A stretch of 64,000 bases of DNA from Eutreptiella sp. 'Long Island Sound 2002' (GCA_964036045.1 OZ038378.1:38007228-38071227), one strand, 5' to 3'; positions 1-11,483 are shown, numbered from the stretch's first letter. Numbers and translations: made by a program. The notes: generated from the letters alone by a model not told the origin.

Positions 1-936
1 AACACACGTGCCCTATTCCTCGATTCATTTAGTGTGCGCACTATGTACTTTGTGCCACCTTTTTCCTAGATAGCTTTGCGGTGGAATCACCGGAAAGTAC
101 GAAGCAGCGATTTGTTGATTTTTTTGGGTTCGGTTTGTGAATCAGCCCTCCATATTTCAGTGGTATGCATAACACATCGGGCTATCCACATATATTTGCG
201 CAAAAAAATCATGAAGGTGCCCACCCTTTTACCCTTACCTTGGACTTCCGTGTCATGCACTCTGTCCTCCCAGTCCAAATCAATGGTGTGATAGTTGCGG
301 AGTGTTTTGAGGACCCCAGCCACTAGAACGTGTCGTTGAAACGGCGTAGAAAGTATCCTTATTAAGAGTTCTTGTGTGATAACGTACCCCCCCCCCCCCA
401 ACACACACACACACACACACACACCACCCAAGGTTTGTGTGGGGTGTTGCTTAAAAAATGATAAAACGGTACAGGGTCAAAATTGCCAAAACGGCCCACA
501 CACATCTGCCGTGTGTGGGGTCGCTGCACCAACATGTGTCACCTTTCGGTTTTATTTCCATTGCATGTGTTTTTGCACCTCGTAGCCCCTACAAAGCACG
601 GATGTCCGGCCTAGAAGTCACTAAAGGTAGGGGAGAGCACCCGTTGCTCCATCAAAAATGGTTGTAGGTCATTTTATTAGCAAAGAAGCATTTACCCTGC
701 GTGAAGCAGCCGTTTGAATGGAAGATTCACGGTAGTGTGAATTTCACACCTTTTCTTGTGTTTTGTGCGTAACTTGGTGCCATTGTGTGCGTTTCTCGTG
801 CTATCTTTGCCAAAATCGTGGTACAATAAATGTGTGCAAATTTGAGGTTTTAACTTGCCACCTGGTTCAACATATTCGGTGGTGTTCGGTCGAATCTTAA
901 ATTCACACACCGAAATTCACAAATAGATTACCGCAA
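1..936. other. Intergenic DNA, no supported gene
   Basis: Only short open frames on both strands, none with protein-like composition or a recognisable domain. Positions 388-431 hold a C run followed by an (AC)n microsatellite. The stretch 470-590 has the same general make-up as 6830-7000 (both G/T-rich with several TGTGT words), but I could not align them convincingly. Confidence 0.5.
388..431. repeat. C11 plus (AC)n microsatellite
   Basis: A run of about eleven C is followed directly by alternating AC for about 30 bases. It is simple-sequence DNA that spawns overlapping histidine/threonine-rich open frames with no coding meaning. Confidence 0.95.
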
Positions 937-1012
937 GATTCACACGAATCCAAGACTGTAAATTTCGTACGCATTCGTACCAAATTCGTACAAATTTCGC
1001 ACGAATTTACCC
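937..1012. repeat. TTCGTACGAA-rich box, copy 1
   Basis: Contains several close variants of the palindrome TTCGTACGAA and of the word AATTTCGTACGAATT. Similar boxes recur at 4262-4392 and 6316-6378. Because the core is self-complementary the boxes can be read as direct or inverted copies. They bracket the two candidate gene blocks 1.0-4.3 kb and 4.4-6.3 kb, so they may be ends of a repeated unit; that role is inference. Confidence 0.75.
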
Positions 1013-1889
1013 CACTTTCCACTGTTTTCTCTCCTACAGCTCTCAAAGCCTTTCTTTAACGATTTGTTTGACAATGTCCCAGCAAACTCTCTCCCAGCTT
1101 GCGTCCTTGTAGTCCTAGCCGGATGTTGCTGCCGACACCCTGGCGCAGTACCAAGCCATGCCAGTCGCCCATCACCACATGGAGGAGGCGACCTACCAGT
1201 CCGGGGCCCTTGCAGTGGACGATGTAGTGGCCTAGGCAGCATCCCTGTACCCCACCCCCGAGGTAATTCACGTTGACCTGCGCAGCCCCTCACGCAACTC
1301 TTATGTTGTGGGGAAGGCCTAGTGCACAAATTTGTGGAGGGAACTCCGCTTTCGGTTTCCCTCCCTTCGTTTTTTGCACCTTCTCCCCCAAACTCGCCAC
1401 CATGGACCGATTGTTGAATGTCATGCGTACTAACCCGGTAGGGAAGCCCAAGGACGCCCACGTCCATATGTACCCAACCACTAACCTGGTGCATACCCCC
1501 CGCCCCCCCATTGCGACATGGTGTGCCTTTAGGATCTTGCTGCACGGGCACCACCTAACCATTTTTTTTCCTTCACGTGGCACCTTGCCAACCCCTGGTG
1601 GTGGGAGGATTGGGGCATGGCCCGTTTCCATCCCACCATCCAACCAAAGGTTCATATCCGGGACATCACCCACCCTATTTTCTACAGCACCACTTCTCTG
1701 CAATGGTTCCGGGTGTCCTCATGTGCCCCCCCCCCCTTCATTTCAAGTGAACCACCCCTCCGCACCGAACCCCTTTCCGACCCCCCCCCACCCTGGGGTG
1801 ACGGGCAATCTCCTCGCTGACCCCAACAGGGTTGGCCCCTCCCAGCCGCCTCTCAACTTTGATGACGGGAATGGCTACATGGTGCTTCG

Positions 1890-2662
1890 TTGGGTAGCCG
1901 AAGCAAGGGATTGCGAGGTGCGTTGGGGGAAGGTGATGAGGGTGTGGGGCAGCGGCGGCGAAAAGCTGGTGGGGAAAAGTTTCAGCTGCTGTTCAACGCC
2001 GGGCGGAGTGAAGAGCATGCAAGGGATCCCAAACTCCCGTGGCGTTGGCAAAGCAAAAGCTCGCTGGGGCAGGGGTGGGGGGGGGGGCTTTTTAAGAAGG
2101 TTTCACCCCCCCTCGTGGAAAGTGTCCCTAAGGCCGGAGAGCTCCACCCAATGGAGCCGGGCAGCGTCATTGTCGCAAGTTTTGGGAGGGGGTCCCACCT
2201 CCCCCACACGGACGTTGCTGCAGGTCCTGAGGTGCTTCCCCCTTACGACAGGGACATCTCGGGGTGTCACCTAAGTAGTTTCCTCTACCTTTCGGAGGAG
2301 TACCAATTGCAGGTGCAAGCGGGGACGGCCTTGGGGGGGGCGGTGGAGGTGTGCTGGGCCACCATTCACCTGTAGAGGGGGGGCATGCTGCTGATGGTGG
2401 CCACCATCCGCCACCATGGGATGCTTGCCCTCCCCGTTGCCAAGGATGGGCTGCAAGGGGCCCGTTTTAACTTGTGGACCCCCGACGCCAAGCACCGCCG
2501 CGACCAGCCCAACACTACACACCTGGACCCCCCCCCCTTTTCGAGGCCCTAGCCCTTGCTGGGGATTTGTCCAGCTGGGATTGCCCCAGTGTTGACCAGT
2601 TGTTGTGGGTGGGGAAGGGGGCGGTTGGGAGGTTGGGGTTGTGGGAGGGGGATGCTTTCTAG
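1890..2662 (+). CDS. 2-oxoglutarate/Fe(II) oxygenase-like domain, interrupted frame
   Basis: In frame from about 1890, the segment at 2150-2480 carries the pattern of a double-stranded beta-helix oxygenase: an HxD pair within LPHTDV (about 2205), a strand-like LSSFLYLSEEYQLQV, then RHHGM (about 2410) as a candidate distal iron-binding His, and ARFNLWTPD, whose Arg could bind 2-oxoglutarate. Enzymes of this superfamily hydroxylate or demethylate substrates using Fe(II), O2 and 2-oxoglutarate; the substrate here is unknown. The frame has TAG at 2373 between the HxD and the distal His, and a second TAG at 2660 after a frame change at the C run near 2528. Open frames upstream (1273-1890) are proline-rich and may be an N-terminal exon, but I see no start I trust. 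It is a decaying gene, a retroelement-borne copy, or a gene with readthrough. Confidence 0.45.
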
Positions 2663-2755
2663 GCCCTCTTCGCCGACGCCCGCGAGGCGCCCCCGGCCGC
2701 CCCCCCCCCCCCCCCCCACCTGCCCCTACCACCCCACCTTCCTCTCGCGCAGAGG

Positions 2756-3823
2756 GTGTCGCCCGGGCTCGACAGGTGGCAGCGGCATCCGTGTGCCTTG
2801 TGGGAGCCGGCCGTGGAGAACCAGGGGGTGCATGCTGACCTCCGCATCCCCTTCGCATGCCTCCTTGTGATCCGGGGGGATGCTAACCTGGCCGAGGGGC
2901 ATGAGCTGGTGGGCATGTTTGCCTACCGGCCGGTGAGCGGGCACTGGTGGGTGCAGACGCGCGTAGCAGGGATTGGGGAGAAATGGACGGTGACCACTGG
3001 CGGCATCATTGCGCTGGCCCGGTCACGGGCCGTGAGAAGCGGAAGGCGGAGCGGCTGGACGTGGCATGGCTTGCCATGCGCGTCCATGTGGGGAGGATGC
3101 GGAGTAAGGGGGGGGGGGTTGACATCATTGACGTCGAGGGGGAGGAGGATGCCCCCGCCCCCCGCGCCGGCAGGCGGAAAGCCCCCCCCCCCCCCCCAGC
3201 AGACGCAGGTCCGCCCGCCTCCAAGGCCCCGCGTACAAGCACCCCCGCAGCGCGGGCGGCACGTGAGCGGACAAGGGGCGATTTGGCTAAATGGTTGGAG
3301 CAGCAGCTGCTGCAGCACAAGACGCGGCAGGTCTGCACGATCAACGCGCAGGCCGCGCAGCGCGACCTGGAGGCGCGCCTTGCTAGAGCGAATGAAGACA
3401 AGAGGGCCGCTAAGGTGGAGCGTGACGCCCTTCGCCGCGACAAGGAGCACCTCACTGTCAAGGTGAAAATCTTCCACCGGGAGGCGGCACAGCGGGCCAC
3501 GACGCCGGGGGGCAGGGCACCCGGACCAACGGTGGAGGGGGAGGCCAAGGTTCCGACGGCCAATACGGGGGGGGGGGGGGGCGTCCAGGGCCGCCGGCAC
3601 TTAGTTCCTCTTGGCCGGGGCGCAGGCATGGCTGTGGGCCGGGGCGCACGCACGGCATGGGGCGCACGCACGGCATGGATAGACTGAGGATGCAGCCGGA
3701 GAGATGTCGTCCGTGGCCGCGGGCCTGCGCATGGCCCTACTGCAGCGCCAGTCGCTGGTCGAGGTCGCGATGGTGCCGCCTGACCTGGCCAAGGTGATTG
3801 CTGCCCTTGACCAGCTGGTGTAG
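2756..3823 (+). CDS. Hypothetical protein with Pro-rich linker and coiled coil; fragmented frame
   Basis: Protein-like sequence runs through three frames. About 2840-3020 reads as a globular segment (HELVGMFAYRPVSGHWWVQT). About 3015-3480 is basic, then acidic (IIDVEGEEDAPAP), then proline-rich, then a coiled coil with heptads around RDLEARLARANEDKRAAKV (3363-3460). About 3683-3823 gives a short helical tail starting near ATG 3704 and ending at TAG 3821. Frame changes lie near 3010 and at the C and G runs at 3181 and 3570. It follows the oxygenase-like frame directly and could be the C-terminal part of the same protein. No family recognised. Confidence 0.4.
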
Positions 3824-4261
3824 CAGTAGCCCCCCCCCCCCCCCCCCACCGCCTCACGGCGGCGGAGGAGCAGAGCTCCCAGTGCTCCGCTGGCCGCTGC
3901 TTCGGCGGGGGGGGGTGTAGCTCTGTCTTTGACCTCCGGACCTCCTGTCCCATCTAATCTACACAAATGTTTTTTGTACATATTTATTTATGAATATTTG
4001 TACATACAAGTACTGCCTGCCCACACCCCCTCTTTGGCAATGCGGGGAAGGACTTGTGGGGTACCCCCCCCCCACTTTGCAAAGTTTGCAATGGACGTGA
4101 CGCCTTTTCTACTACTATTACTATTTGCACAGCTTACACTGCACTTTTCGCGTCTTGCTCTCGTGGTCCGGTGCTCAGAATCCTTGTGAACACTGAGGTT
4201 GCATTTTTCTACCGGTGAACGCAATCAGAAGCGAGCCACAGGATGTTTCATGCGAAAAACC
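3824..4261. other. Spacer with poly(C) run, no supported gene
   Basis: Begins with a run of about 17 C at 3831, then A/T-richer DNA. An 86-codon open frame at 3929-4189 lacks protein-like composition and I do not call it. It may be the 3' flank of the preceding coding region. Confidence 0.45.
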
Positions 4262-4392
4262 GATCAATTAACTTAGATTCGTGTGAAATTCGTACGAATT
4301 TCACAGAACTTCGGTATTCACACACTTGCCGAGCACATTCGTTCGTACGAAATTGGTACGAATTTGGTACGACTTTCACGTGAATCACCAAA
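4262..4392. repeat. TTCGTACGAA-rich box, copy 2
   Basis: Contains AAATTCGTACGAATTTCAC and CATTCGTTCGTACGAAATT, with GGTACGAATTTGGTACGA. It is the longest of the three boxes and its reverse complement begins GATTCAC, like copy 1, so copies 1 and 2 could be terminal inverted repeats of a 3.4-kb block. Confidence 0.75.
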
Positions 4393-4408
4393 TTCAGTCA
4401 CCTTGTGC

Positions 4409-5093
4409 ATGGGGACGGTACAATCCTACAGGACAATCCTCTGCATTCCCACAGGCCATGGTGACGGGGCTCGTCACAAGGAGCCGTTCTATCCGGTAGC
4501 CGATCGCACGCGACGGAGGTGCCTACAAGACCTCCAGCAAGTTGTTAGCAGGGAGTTTGGTGCACCCTACACCCTCAAGTACCTAGCCGACACCGGGCAA
4601 ACACTCCTTACCCTGGAGAGAAGAGGTACACGGACCGTGCAGTTTGAGCCCAACATGGAGGAGAGGTTGATTCTGGCCGCTTGGTGGATGCGGTCGTTGC
4701 ACCTCTCTAGGACAGAGGCACGGTACCTTGTGGGGAGCTTGACGTACGGGGTGGTATTGGAACATGTGTACGGCATGCTTCAACAGCTAGCTTTGCCGGT
4801 GTCGTGGGTGGTCACTGCCTACACGGGAGACGACACGGCCATCTATGGCGCGGCCCGCTACCTCGCCGACCGCATCGGGCACCTGCACAAGTGTTGACCA
4901 CGCCCCCCCCTCGGACATCATGCAGCACGGGGACCGACGGCTGCATTGGTTGCCTATTGCGGTGAATGGTACATCGAGGCATGAGGCCTCGTATGTCCAT
5001 TGCATGCTTGGTGGCACCGCCGGCCCCAACCAACTATCTAGTTGGTGGCTGCTAGGGGGCAGTGAAAAGTGGGAGACCCTCTACACGGTGTGA
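4409..5093 (+). CDS. Hypothetical protein, frame change at a C run
   Basis: An ATG at 4409 opens a frame that reads as a globular protein up to 4890, with segments such as RYLVGSLTYGVVLEHVYGML. It meets TGA at 4895, next to a run of eight C at 4903. The neighbouring frame then continues sensibly to TGA 5091, ending KWETLYTV. Together they give about 225 residues. No signal peptide, membrane segment or known motif is visible. The frame change at a homopolymer suggests an indel, real or introduced by sequencing. A TTCGTACGAA box lies just upstream. Confidence 0.4.
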
Positions 5094-5195
5094 GAAGAAA
5101 TATATTTTCATGATGAATTGCGCAAGGCCACAACGGTAAGTTTTAAAGATACGGAAGGGAATGATAGGCAGTCCCTTTTTTTTTTCTGTGTGCGG

Positions 5196-5669
5196 ATGGC
5201 GGGCTGCCAAAACCGGAAGGTAGAATCCCCCGGAGCCACGGTGTGCTGGGTGTGCATGCGCCGCCGTGCACTTTGCCTTGCTACCTTTAGCACAGCAAGT
5301 GCAATAGACGCGGACTTCATAGGGAATGGTGCCATAGGTGCTACATATAGGACCATTACAGGGGATAGGGGAGTGCCTGATTATGGCTTCCATGCGGTCC
5401 TCCGTGTCCTGTTGTGCGGCATAAACGGGACATGGGACCTAGTTGTGCCATTGATAGGTAAGGCAAGGGGCACTGTGGCACGCACCATGCTGCAACCAAT
5501 TTTAGATGAGGCACGGCTTGCTGCACGATCTTGCACCCATGCATCATTAAACAATGAGAAGGCAAACAGCAAGGGGAATGTAAGGATGGAGTGTGTTGCT
5601 ACCATTTACTTCATGCGGACTAGGGGATGCGAAAAGGTAATGGATGCTTCTTGGGACACCCCAGTGTGA
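5196..5669 (+). CDS. Hypothetical protein with CxxC pair
   Basis: Frame from ATG 5196 to TGA 5667, about 157 residues. It has an early CWVCMRRR that could be half of a metal site, then a hydrophobic stretch LRVLLCGINGTWDLVVPLIG that might be one membrane helix or a buried core. It lies about 100 bases after the previous frame on the same strand and could be a further exon of it. No family recognised. Confidence 0.35.
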   Translation: MAGCQNRKVESPGATVCWVCMRRRALCLATFSTASAIDADFIGNGAIGATYRTITGDRGVPDYGFHAVLRVLLCGINGTWDLVVPLIGKARGTVARTMLQPILDEARLAARSCTHASLNNEKANSKGNVRMECVATIYFMRTRGCEKVMDASWDTPV

Positions 5670-5898
5670 GGCAGCATCGAGTAGCAGGGAAAAGTTGGGA
5701 GTCGGTGTGCAAGACGTGGTGGGATAATTTTGCAAGCATGTGTGTGTTCGCTTGGCAATCCGCATGGTTCTCGGATGCCAACTTGGGGCGGCTCCGGAGA
5801 CATAGCATAGCCATGGGCACTGCCCACAATGAGCTCCCGTGGGGCAAAATTCCGTGGACGCATCTTTGGATTGACCACATGTATTTCTTTGCAAAGAA

Positions 5899-6198
5899 AT
5901 GGAGAATTTTGTCAAACTTCTCCTGCTTTGCCACCGGAGGCCGAAGCGCATGTTGCGCAACGGCGGGGGCCTAAGCCTCCTCCGGGGAGGACTAGGGGTG
6001 CAAGTGGTTGTGGACAACCACACCATTGATGATAGCCTGGTGGCGCATGGTTGGGATGCGACCAAAATGGCACATCATGGGCAAGGGCCCATCAGTGTAC
6101 TAAGGTACGCAAGGCGTACAAGAAGACGGCTTCTAACCGACATGCAGCACCTTCAGACCCTAGAGCGGCGGTTCCGATATCGCAAGAAACAGATATGA
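5899..6198 (+). CDS. Hypothetical basic protein or 3' exon
   Basis: ATG 5899 to TGA 6196, 99 codons. The second half is strongly basic and helical (RYARRTRRRLLTDMQ ... RRFRYRKKQI), as expected of a nucleic-acid-binding or nuclear-localised tail. It has the same strand and spacing as the two preceding frames, suggesting one gene spread over 4.4-6.2 kb. Function unknown. Confidence 0.35.
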   Translation: MENFVKLLLLCHRRPKRMLRNGGGLSLLRGGLGVQVVVDNHTIDDSLVAHGWDATKMAHHGQGPISVLRYARRTRRRLLTDMQHLQTLERRFRYRKKQI

Positions 6199-6315
6199 GA
6201 ATACAACACGACGCCAGACCATTGTTGAATGTGGCTAGGGTGCATGCGGGGGTGCATTGGGGGCGGGGGTACTCCGGGTGTTAGGACATATAAAGGGGTG
6301 CACAAGGGTAAAATT

Positions 6316-6378
6316 TGTATGAATTCACGTGAATTCGTACGAAATTCGTGCAAATTTCGTACGAATTCACGTCAAATC
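6316..6378. repeat. TTCGTACGAA-rich box, copy 3
   Basis: Reads AATTCACGTGAATTCGTACG then AAATTCGTGC and AAATTTCGTACGAATT. It is nearly self-complementary over about 50 bases and could form a hairpin. It closes the 4.4-6.3 kb block. Confidence 0.75.
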
Positions 6379-7179
6379 ACGCCTATGAATTGGCTACAGG
6401 TCTGCCGGGTTTTGGCAGTTTTCGTTTTGGCAGCCGTTTGGGCATGGTGTATGACTTTCACTGGATGACGCGTAATGAAGCTGGGGCATGTATGTTACGC
6501 TCTCAAATCCCTCAGAAGCAACCCAAAATATGGCGCTTGCCTCAAAAGACCTCGCAATTTGGAAAACGTTCGCACGAATACTCACACCCCATTCAAAGGG
6601 CCAATAACCCCCCGTTCACGAAGGGTACCCAGGGTTAAACTTGCCAACATGGTCCAAAAAAGCCTAGACTTAGTGGGGGGTCACTGCTCCAATCTTGCCT
6701 TTTTGTTGCTTTTGCATTCATTTTGACGCTTGTTAGCTTCTACAAAAACAGTATTATTTGGCCCGCAGCTCACCAAAGGCAACGCATGCCACTCGCTTCA
6801 TTAGTGGGTGGAAATTGCCAAAAGGGGCCGAAAAGTCCCACCTCGCAGGGGCTCGTGGGGTTCATGCCTTTGAATATGTGTTACTATCGTCCTTTCTTTG
6901 CATGTGTTGGTGCGCGTCCTAGACCCTAGACAACAACCTCTTAAGGGGCCCTGAGTGGCCGCCCGTTTCGGACCGCTAGTTGCATCAATTTTTGCCCTGG
7001 TGAAACGGAATTTGGAGGTGTTTTTTTTGCCACTCATATGATGTGAGATTTGGGAAACCGCCTGAAGACTCTTTTTTATTGTTAAGCGGTTGGCGCCTTA
7101 GTCTTATCCTCTCTTGTACGGCACCACTGCGTTAGAGCTATCAACCACCTTGTTCGTCTTGAATATCCCTATCCCTTGC
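6379..7179. other. Non-coding spacer, nothing recognised
   Basis: Mixed composition, several short frames on both strands, none protein-like. It ends in a pyrimidine-rich stretch (CCCTATCCCTTGCAG) that would make a good 3' splice site for the exon that follows. Confidence 0.4.
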
Positions 7180-7419
7180 AGAAATCAGGTAAACATGATC
7201 CAAGTGGTACATGTATGTGTTGCACAAGCCCGTCATGTCAAAACAAGAATGGCCCTTGGCTCTCTCCTTTTCTCCAATGCGTCAATGTTGCACTATTTTT
7301 CGTGCTCTTTGAAACATGTTGTGCCATTGCTCATTACTTGCAACACATCTCTTTTGTGGAGCATTTTGATATAGTGTGCAAGGTTCCTATTTCTTCTTCG
7401 CAGTCCAATGCATGCTAGG
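7180..7419 (+). CDS. Possible Cys-rich exon
   Basis: After the CCCTTGCAG acceptor-like site the frame reads on to a TAG at 7417 with a cysteine cluster, GTCMCCTSPSCQNKNGPW, followed by hydrophobic sequence rich in F, C and H. The cysteine spacing suggests metal binding, but I can name no family. The shadow frame with an apparent earlier start crosses the acceptor and looks poorer. Confidence 0.25.
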
Positions 7420-7804
7420 GAACGAACAATCACCAAAAGAATCACCGTTCACTAGTTGTTGCTATAAATTGCCCAATTGGGCATCTGTTTTCAATTTTTT
7501 GACAAAAAATGCGGCATGGCTTGGTATTTTCGAAAAAACAAATCTTTACACCTTGCGCATGCAATGTGCGCCGTTCCTACTTCGTCACGGCAGGGCTGCT
7601 ATGTTTGCCCGCGTACATTCTTGATGGGTTGGTCATAGAAGCACAATTCACAAAAAGAACGCGATGTGGCTGATTCTTGTTACAAAATGCCGGCAGCTCG
7701 TCGGCTGCTTTTAGTTTTTCTTTTTGCTTTCCTTAAAAGGAATTCGCCATGGCACATTTTTTCTGAAAAATTAGTTGTTGCTACCATGCACATGCAACTG
7801 CCTC
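7420..7804. other. Spacer before the fold-back element
   Basis: A/T-rich DNA with runs of T and no protein-like frame. It is the left flank of the element starting at 7815. Confidence 0.5.
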
Positions 7805-7814
7805 CAACATTGTA
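7805..7814. repeat. Putative target-site duplication, left copy
   Basis: CAACATTGTA lies directly outside the left end of the fold-back element. CAATATTGTA lies one base outside the right end (12870-12879). Nine of ten bases match in direct orientation. Duplications of 9-11 bp with long terminal inverted repeats are typical of Mutator-like elements, though the word is partly palindromic, which weakens the inference. Confidence 0.45.
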
Positions 7815-7991
7815 CCTGCGGCTCACTTGTGGCTAAGTGGAAATGTGAAGTTGGGGCTCATTTGGGGCTCACTTGTGCATTGCGATATCTTTGTGCTTGT
7901 TTGTTGTGCTTTTTGCATGCTAGGTAATGTGCATTTACTGTTTTTAGAAGTACTCACTTGGTCAAGGTCCAAAGGGGGGGGGTACTTTTTT

Positions 7992-8160
7992 TGGCGATGG
8001 CTCAGTTGACTGAGCGCCCGACTGAGCCGTTACCGAGCCGTCACGGAGCCGGCTCACTTAGCTCTCACTTAGCTCTCACTTAGCTCTTACTGAGCGCGCC
8101 AAATCGCTCACTGAGCGCTCACTGAGCGCTCACTGAGAGCTCATTAGGGGCTCACTCAAG
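7992..8160. repeat. GCTCACT(GAGC) word array, left arm
   Basis: Dense repeats of GCTCACTGAGC and GAGCTCTCACTTAGC; the mirror array is at 12495-12670. The words themselves can form small hairpins inside the larger palindrome. Confidence 0.8.
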
Positions 8161-10129
8161 GCTCACTCAGGAGTTTCTCCCCCTTTCTGCCCTCTCTTCC
8201 CACCCTTGCTGGCCCACAATTCACCCTTCTCACACCAACATTGGTCCGCAGTTCTCACCATGTCTTTTCTCCAAGAACTTGAGCGTGCATGCACACATAC
8301 ATACATACATACGTGCATACATGTACCTGTGGCGACAAACACACAAACATCCAAACACACACACTTCGTTAGGGACACAAATATCCAAACACATACACAC
8401 ACATACACCCATACACACGTCCACACACACATGCACATGCACAAATTGACAACCACATTCATTCTTGTGTGCAATTATCTTGCGTGTACATAAACACATG
8501 GCCACATTGAACCATGTGAAGTGAAGGGCTAGGGATAGGTGGCTACGGAGTTGGGGTTCGGGGATATGAACCTAGCCATTTGCGATGGTGTTCCTTGTTG
8601 CCTCATGAAAATGGCACCCACCCATCCCATACACACACACACACCATGAAGCACAAGTAGGGCACAAAGGACATTGCTCGCTTTTGTGAGGTTCATCATA
8701 CAACCATCTTGACCTACACCATGACACATTGATCCCCCTCCCTCCTTATCCCCTCCCCTCCCCTTTCGCTATGCTGCGTTTCCCCACTTCCCTCGTGCGT
8801 AGCCCTTCTGTTCTCTTGCCTGTCCCGTCCCCTTGTCCTGCCTTTCGTATTTTTTGGCCGTGGCATCACATGCATGATGGTGGCGGCAAGGACGATGACC
8901 TTTGCAAGTATGTTGTGCTATTATGTGTGTGGGTGTGTGTGTGCGTGCTTGCGTGCGTGTGTAGTTGTGCCCATGCGCATGTGCGCAACTGTAGATGGTT
9001 TGTTTGTTTTTGGTTTCTCTCATTTAGTGTGTTTGTATGTCTGCTTGTGTGTGTGAGGGGGGGGGGGGGGTTGCATGGATCGATGTGTGGCTGAAGGTGT
9101 TCTTGTGCGTGGGTATTTGTGAGTGTTTGACTGCATTCTTTGGTTTTTGGTTGCCTAGGTTCGTGTGTGTATGTGGATTCGTGAATGTGTGTACGCGCAG
9201 GTGTGTGTGTGTGTGTGTGTGTGTGTGTTGTAGTTGTTGTTTTGGATGTTGTTGTTGGTTTTGGTGTTGTGTGGCATAGGCTTTGATTGTGTGCGCATAA
9301 CATTGTCTTTGTGGCTGCAGATGCAGGTATGGTTGTGTTTGTAGTTGTGGCTGTGGTTGTGGGCTTGCGTGCGGTTGTTGCTATGGCCGTTGTGGTAGCT
9401 CTCGTTGTGGGTGTGGTTATGGTAGTTGCTGTGGTTGTGGCTGTGGGTGTGGCTGTGGGTGTGGGTGTGGGTGTGGGTGTGGCTGTGGGTGTGGCTGTGG
9501 GTGTGGGTGTGGGTTTGGGTGTGGGTGTGGGTGTGGGTGTGGGCGTGTTTCTGTGTTGTGTGTGGATTTGGTTGTTGTTGTGTCAGGGTGTGTGGCCCTG
9601 GCTGTGGCGAAGGCTGCAGTTGCAGCTTTCACTGTGGCTGCAGCTGTTCTTTGTGTTCTGGCTGTAGCTGTGGGGGGGGGGGGGGGGTTAAAGGACTGCA
9701 AAGAGGGGGGCTCAAATTACCATCCACCCCCTCTCAAAAGAAACCGCACCAAGTTTAGAGTGACAGTGTACAATGACAGTGTACAGTGAGAGCATACGGT
9801 GAGTGTAGAGTGACAGTGTAGAGTGCTAGTATAGAGACTTGGGCGTTGTGGCGGACGTACTGTGTGTGGGGATACATTCTATGAGACCGTGGGGAGTACA
9901 GTGTACAGAGTACAGTGTACACTGCACAGTGTACAGTGACAATGTACGGTGACAGTGTATAGTGACAGTGTGCAGTGGCAGTGTGCAGTGGCAGTGGCAG
10001 CGTACAGTGCCAGAATACAGCGTACCATGTACAGTGACAGTAGTCAGTGACAGCATTGACAGTGTACATGGACAGTGTACAGGGACAGTGCACATGGACA
10101 TTGTACAGTGACAGTGAACCATGAGTGAG

Positions 10130-10550
10130 CCCTCACTGAGCGCTCACTGAGCCATTGGGCGCGCTCAGTGAGCGCTCACTGCACCATTTGGCGCGCTCAC
10201 TGAGCGCTCACTGAGCGCGCGAAACGGCGCAGTGAGCGCTAAGTGAGCGCCTCAAATGGCTCAGTGAGCGCTCAGTGAGGGCTCACTCATGGTTCACTGT
10301 CACTTTACACTGTCACTGCACACTCTGTATTGCACATTGCACACTGCATACTGTGTATTGCACTCCACGCTGCACACCGTGTCTTACAAATTGCACACTG
10401 CACACCGTAATGCACACTGCACACTGCACACTGTGTATTGCACACTGCACACTGAGCGCCCGAACGCTTGCACTGTACAGTGTGCAGTGTGCATGACACA
10501 GTGTGCAGTGTGCAGTACACAGTGTGTAGTGCGCAGTGTACAGTGTACAG
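10130..10550. repeat. Central loop of the fold-back element
   Basis: The 10130-10300 segment is again palindromic, built from GTGAGCGCTCACTGAGCGC words. 10310-10550 is built from TGCACACTGCACAC on its left and GTGCAGTGTGCA on its right, another inverted pair. The unpaired loop is therefore itself nested palindromes. Confidence 0.75.
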
Positions 10551-11443
10551 AGGGCTCACTCATGGTTCACTGTCACTGTACACTGTCACTGTACACTGTA
10601 CACTGTACACCGTCGATGTACGCTGTCAATGCAGTCACTGTCTACTGTCGCTGTACATGATATACTGTATTCTGGCACTGTACGCTGTCACCGCACACTG
10701 CACACTGCCACTGCACACTGTCACTATACACTGTCACTGTACATTGTCACTGTACAAGGCACACTGTACTCTGTACACTGTACTCCCCAAGGTCTCATAG
10801 AATGTATCCCCACACACAGTACGTCCGCCACAACGCCCAAGTGTCTATACTAGCACTCTACACTGTCACTCTACACTCATTGTATGCTCTCACTGTAGAC
10901 TGTCATTGTACACTGTCACTGTACACTGCCACTGTACACTGTCACTGTAAACTTGGTGCGGTCTTTTTGGGAGGGGTTGGATGGTAATTTGAGCCCCCCT
11001 CTTTGCAGTCCTTTAACCCCCCCCCCCCCCACAGCTACAGCCAGAACCCAAGGAACAGCTGCAGCCGCAGTGAAAGCTGCAACTGCAGCCTTCGCCACAG
11101 CCAGGGCCACACACCCTGACGCAACAACAACCAAATCCACACACAACACAACTTGCAAAAACACACCCACACCCACACCCTCAACCAAAGCCGCAACCAC
11201 AGCCACTACCATAACCACACCCACAACGAGAGCTACCACAACAGCCATGGCAACAACCTCACTCAAGCCCAGAACCACAGCCACAAACACAAACACAACC
11301 ATACCTCCATCTACAGCCACAAACACAATGTTATGCGCACACAATCAACGCCGATGCCACACAGCACCAAAACCAACAACAGCATCCAAAACAACAGCTG
11401 CAAAAGCTGCAACACACACACACACACACACACACACACATTG

Positions 11444-11483
<40 letters not shown>

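Noticed and set aside
8163-9667. Long Cys/Val/Trp-rich or His/Thr-rich open frames in the fold-back arms
   Set aside because: They lie in GT/AC-rich simple sequence, occur on both strands and in mirror image in the other arm; composition is that of microsatellites.
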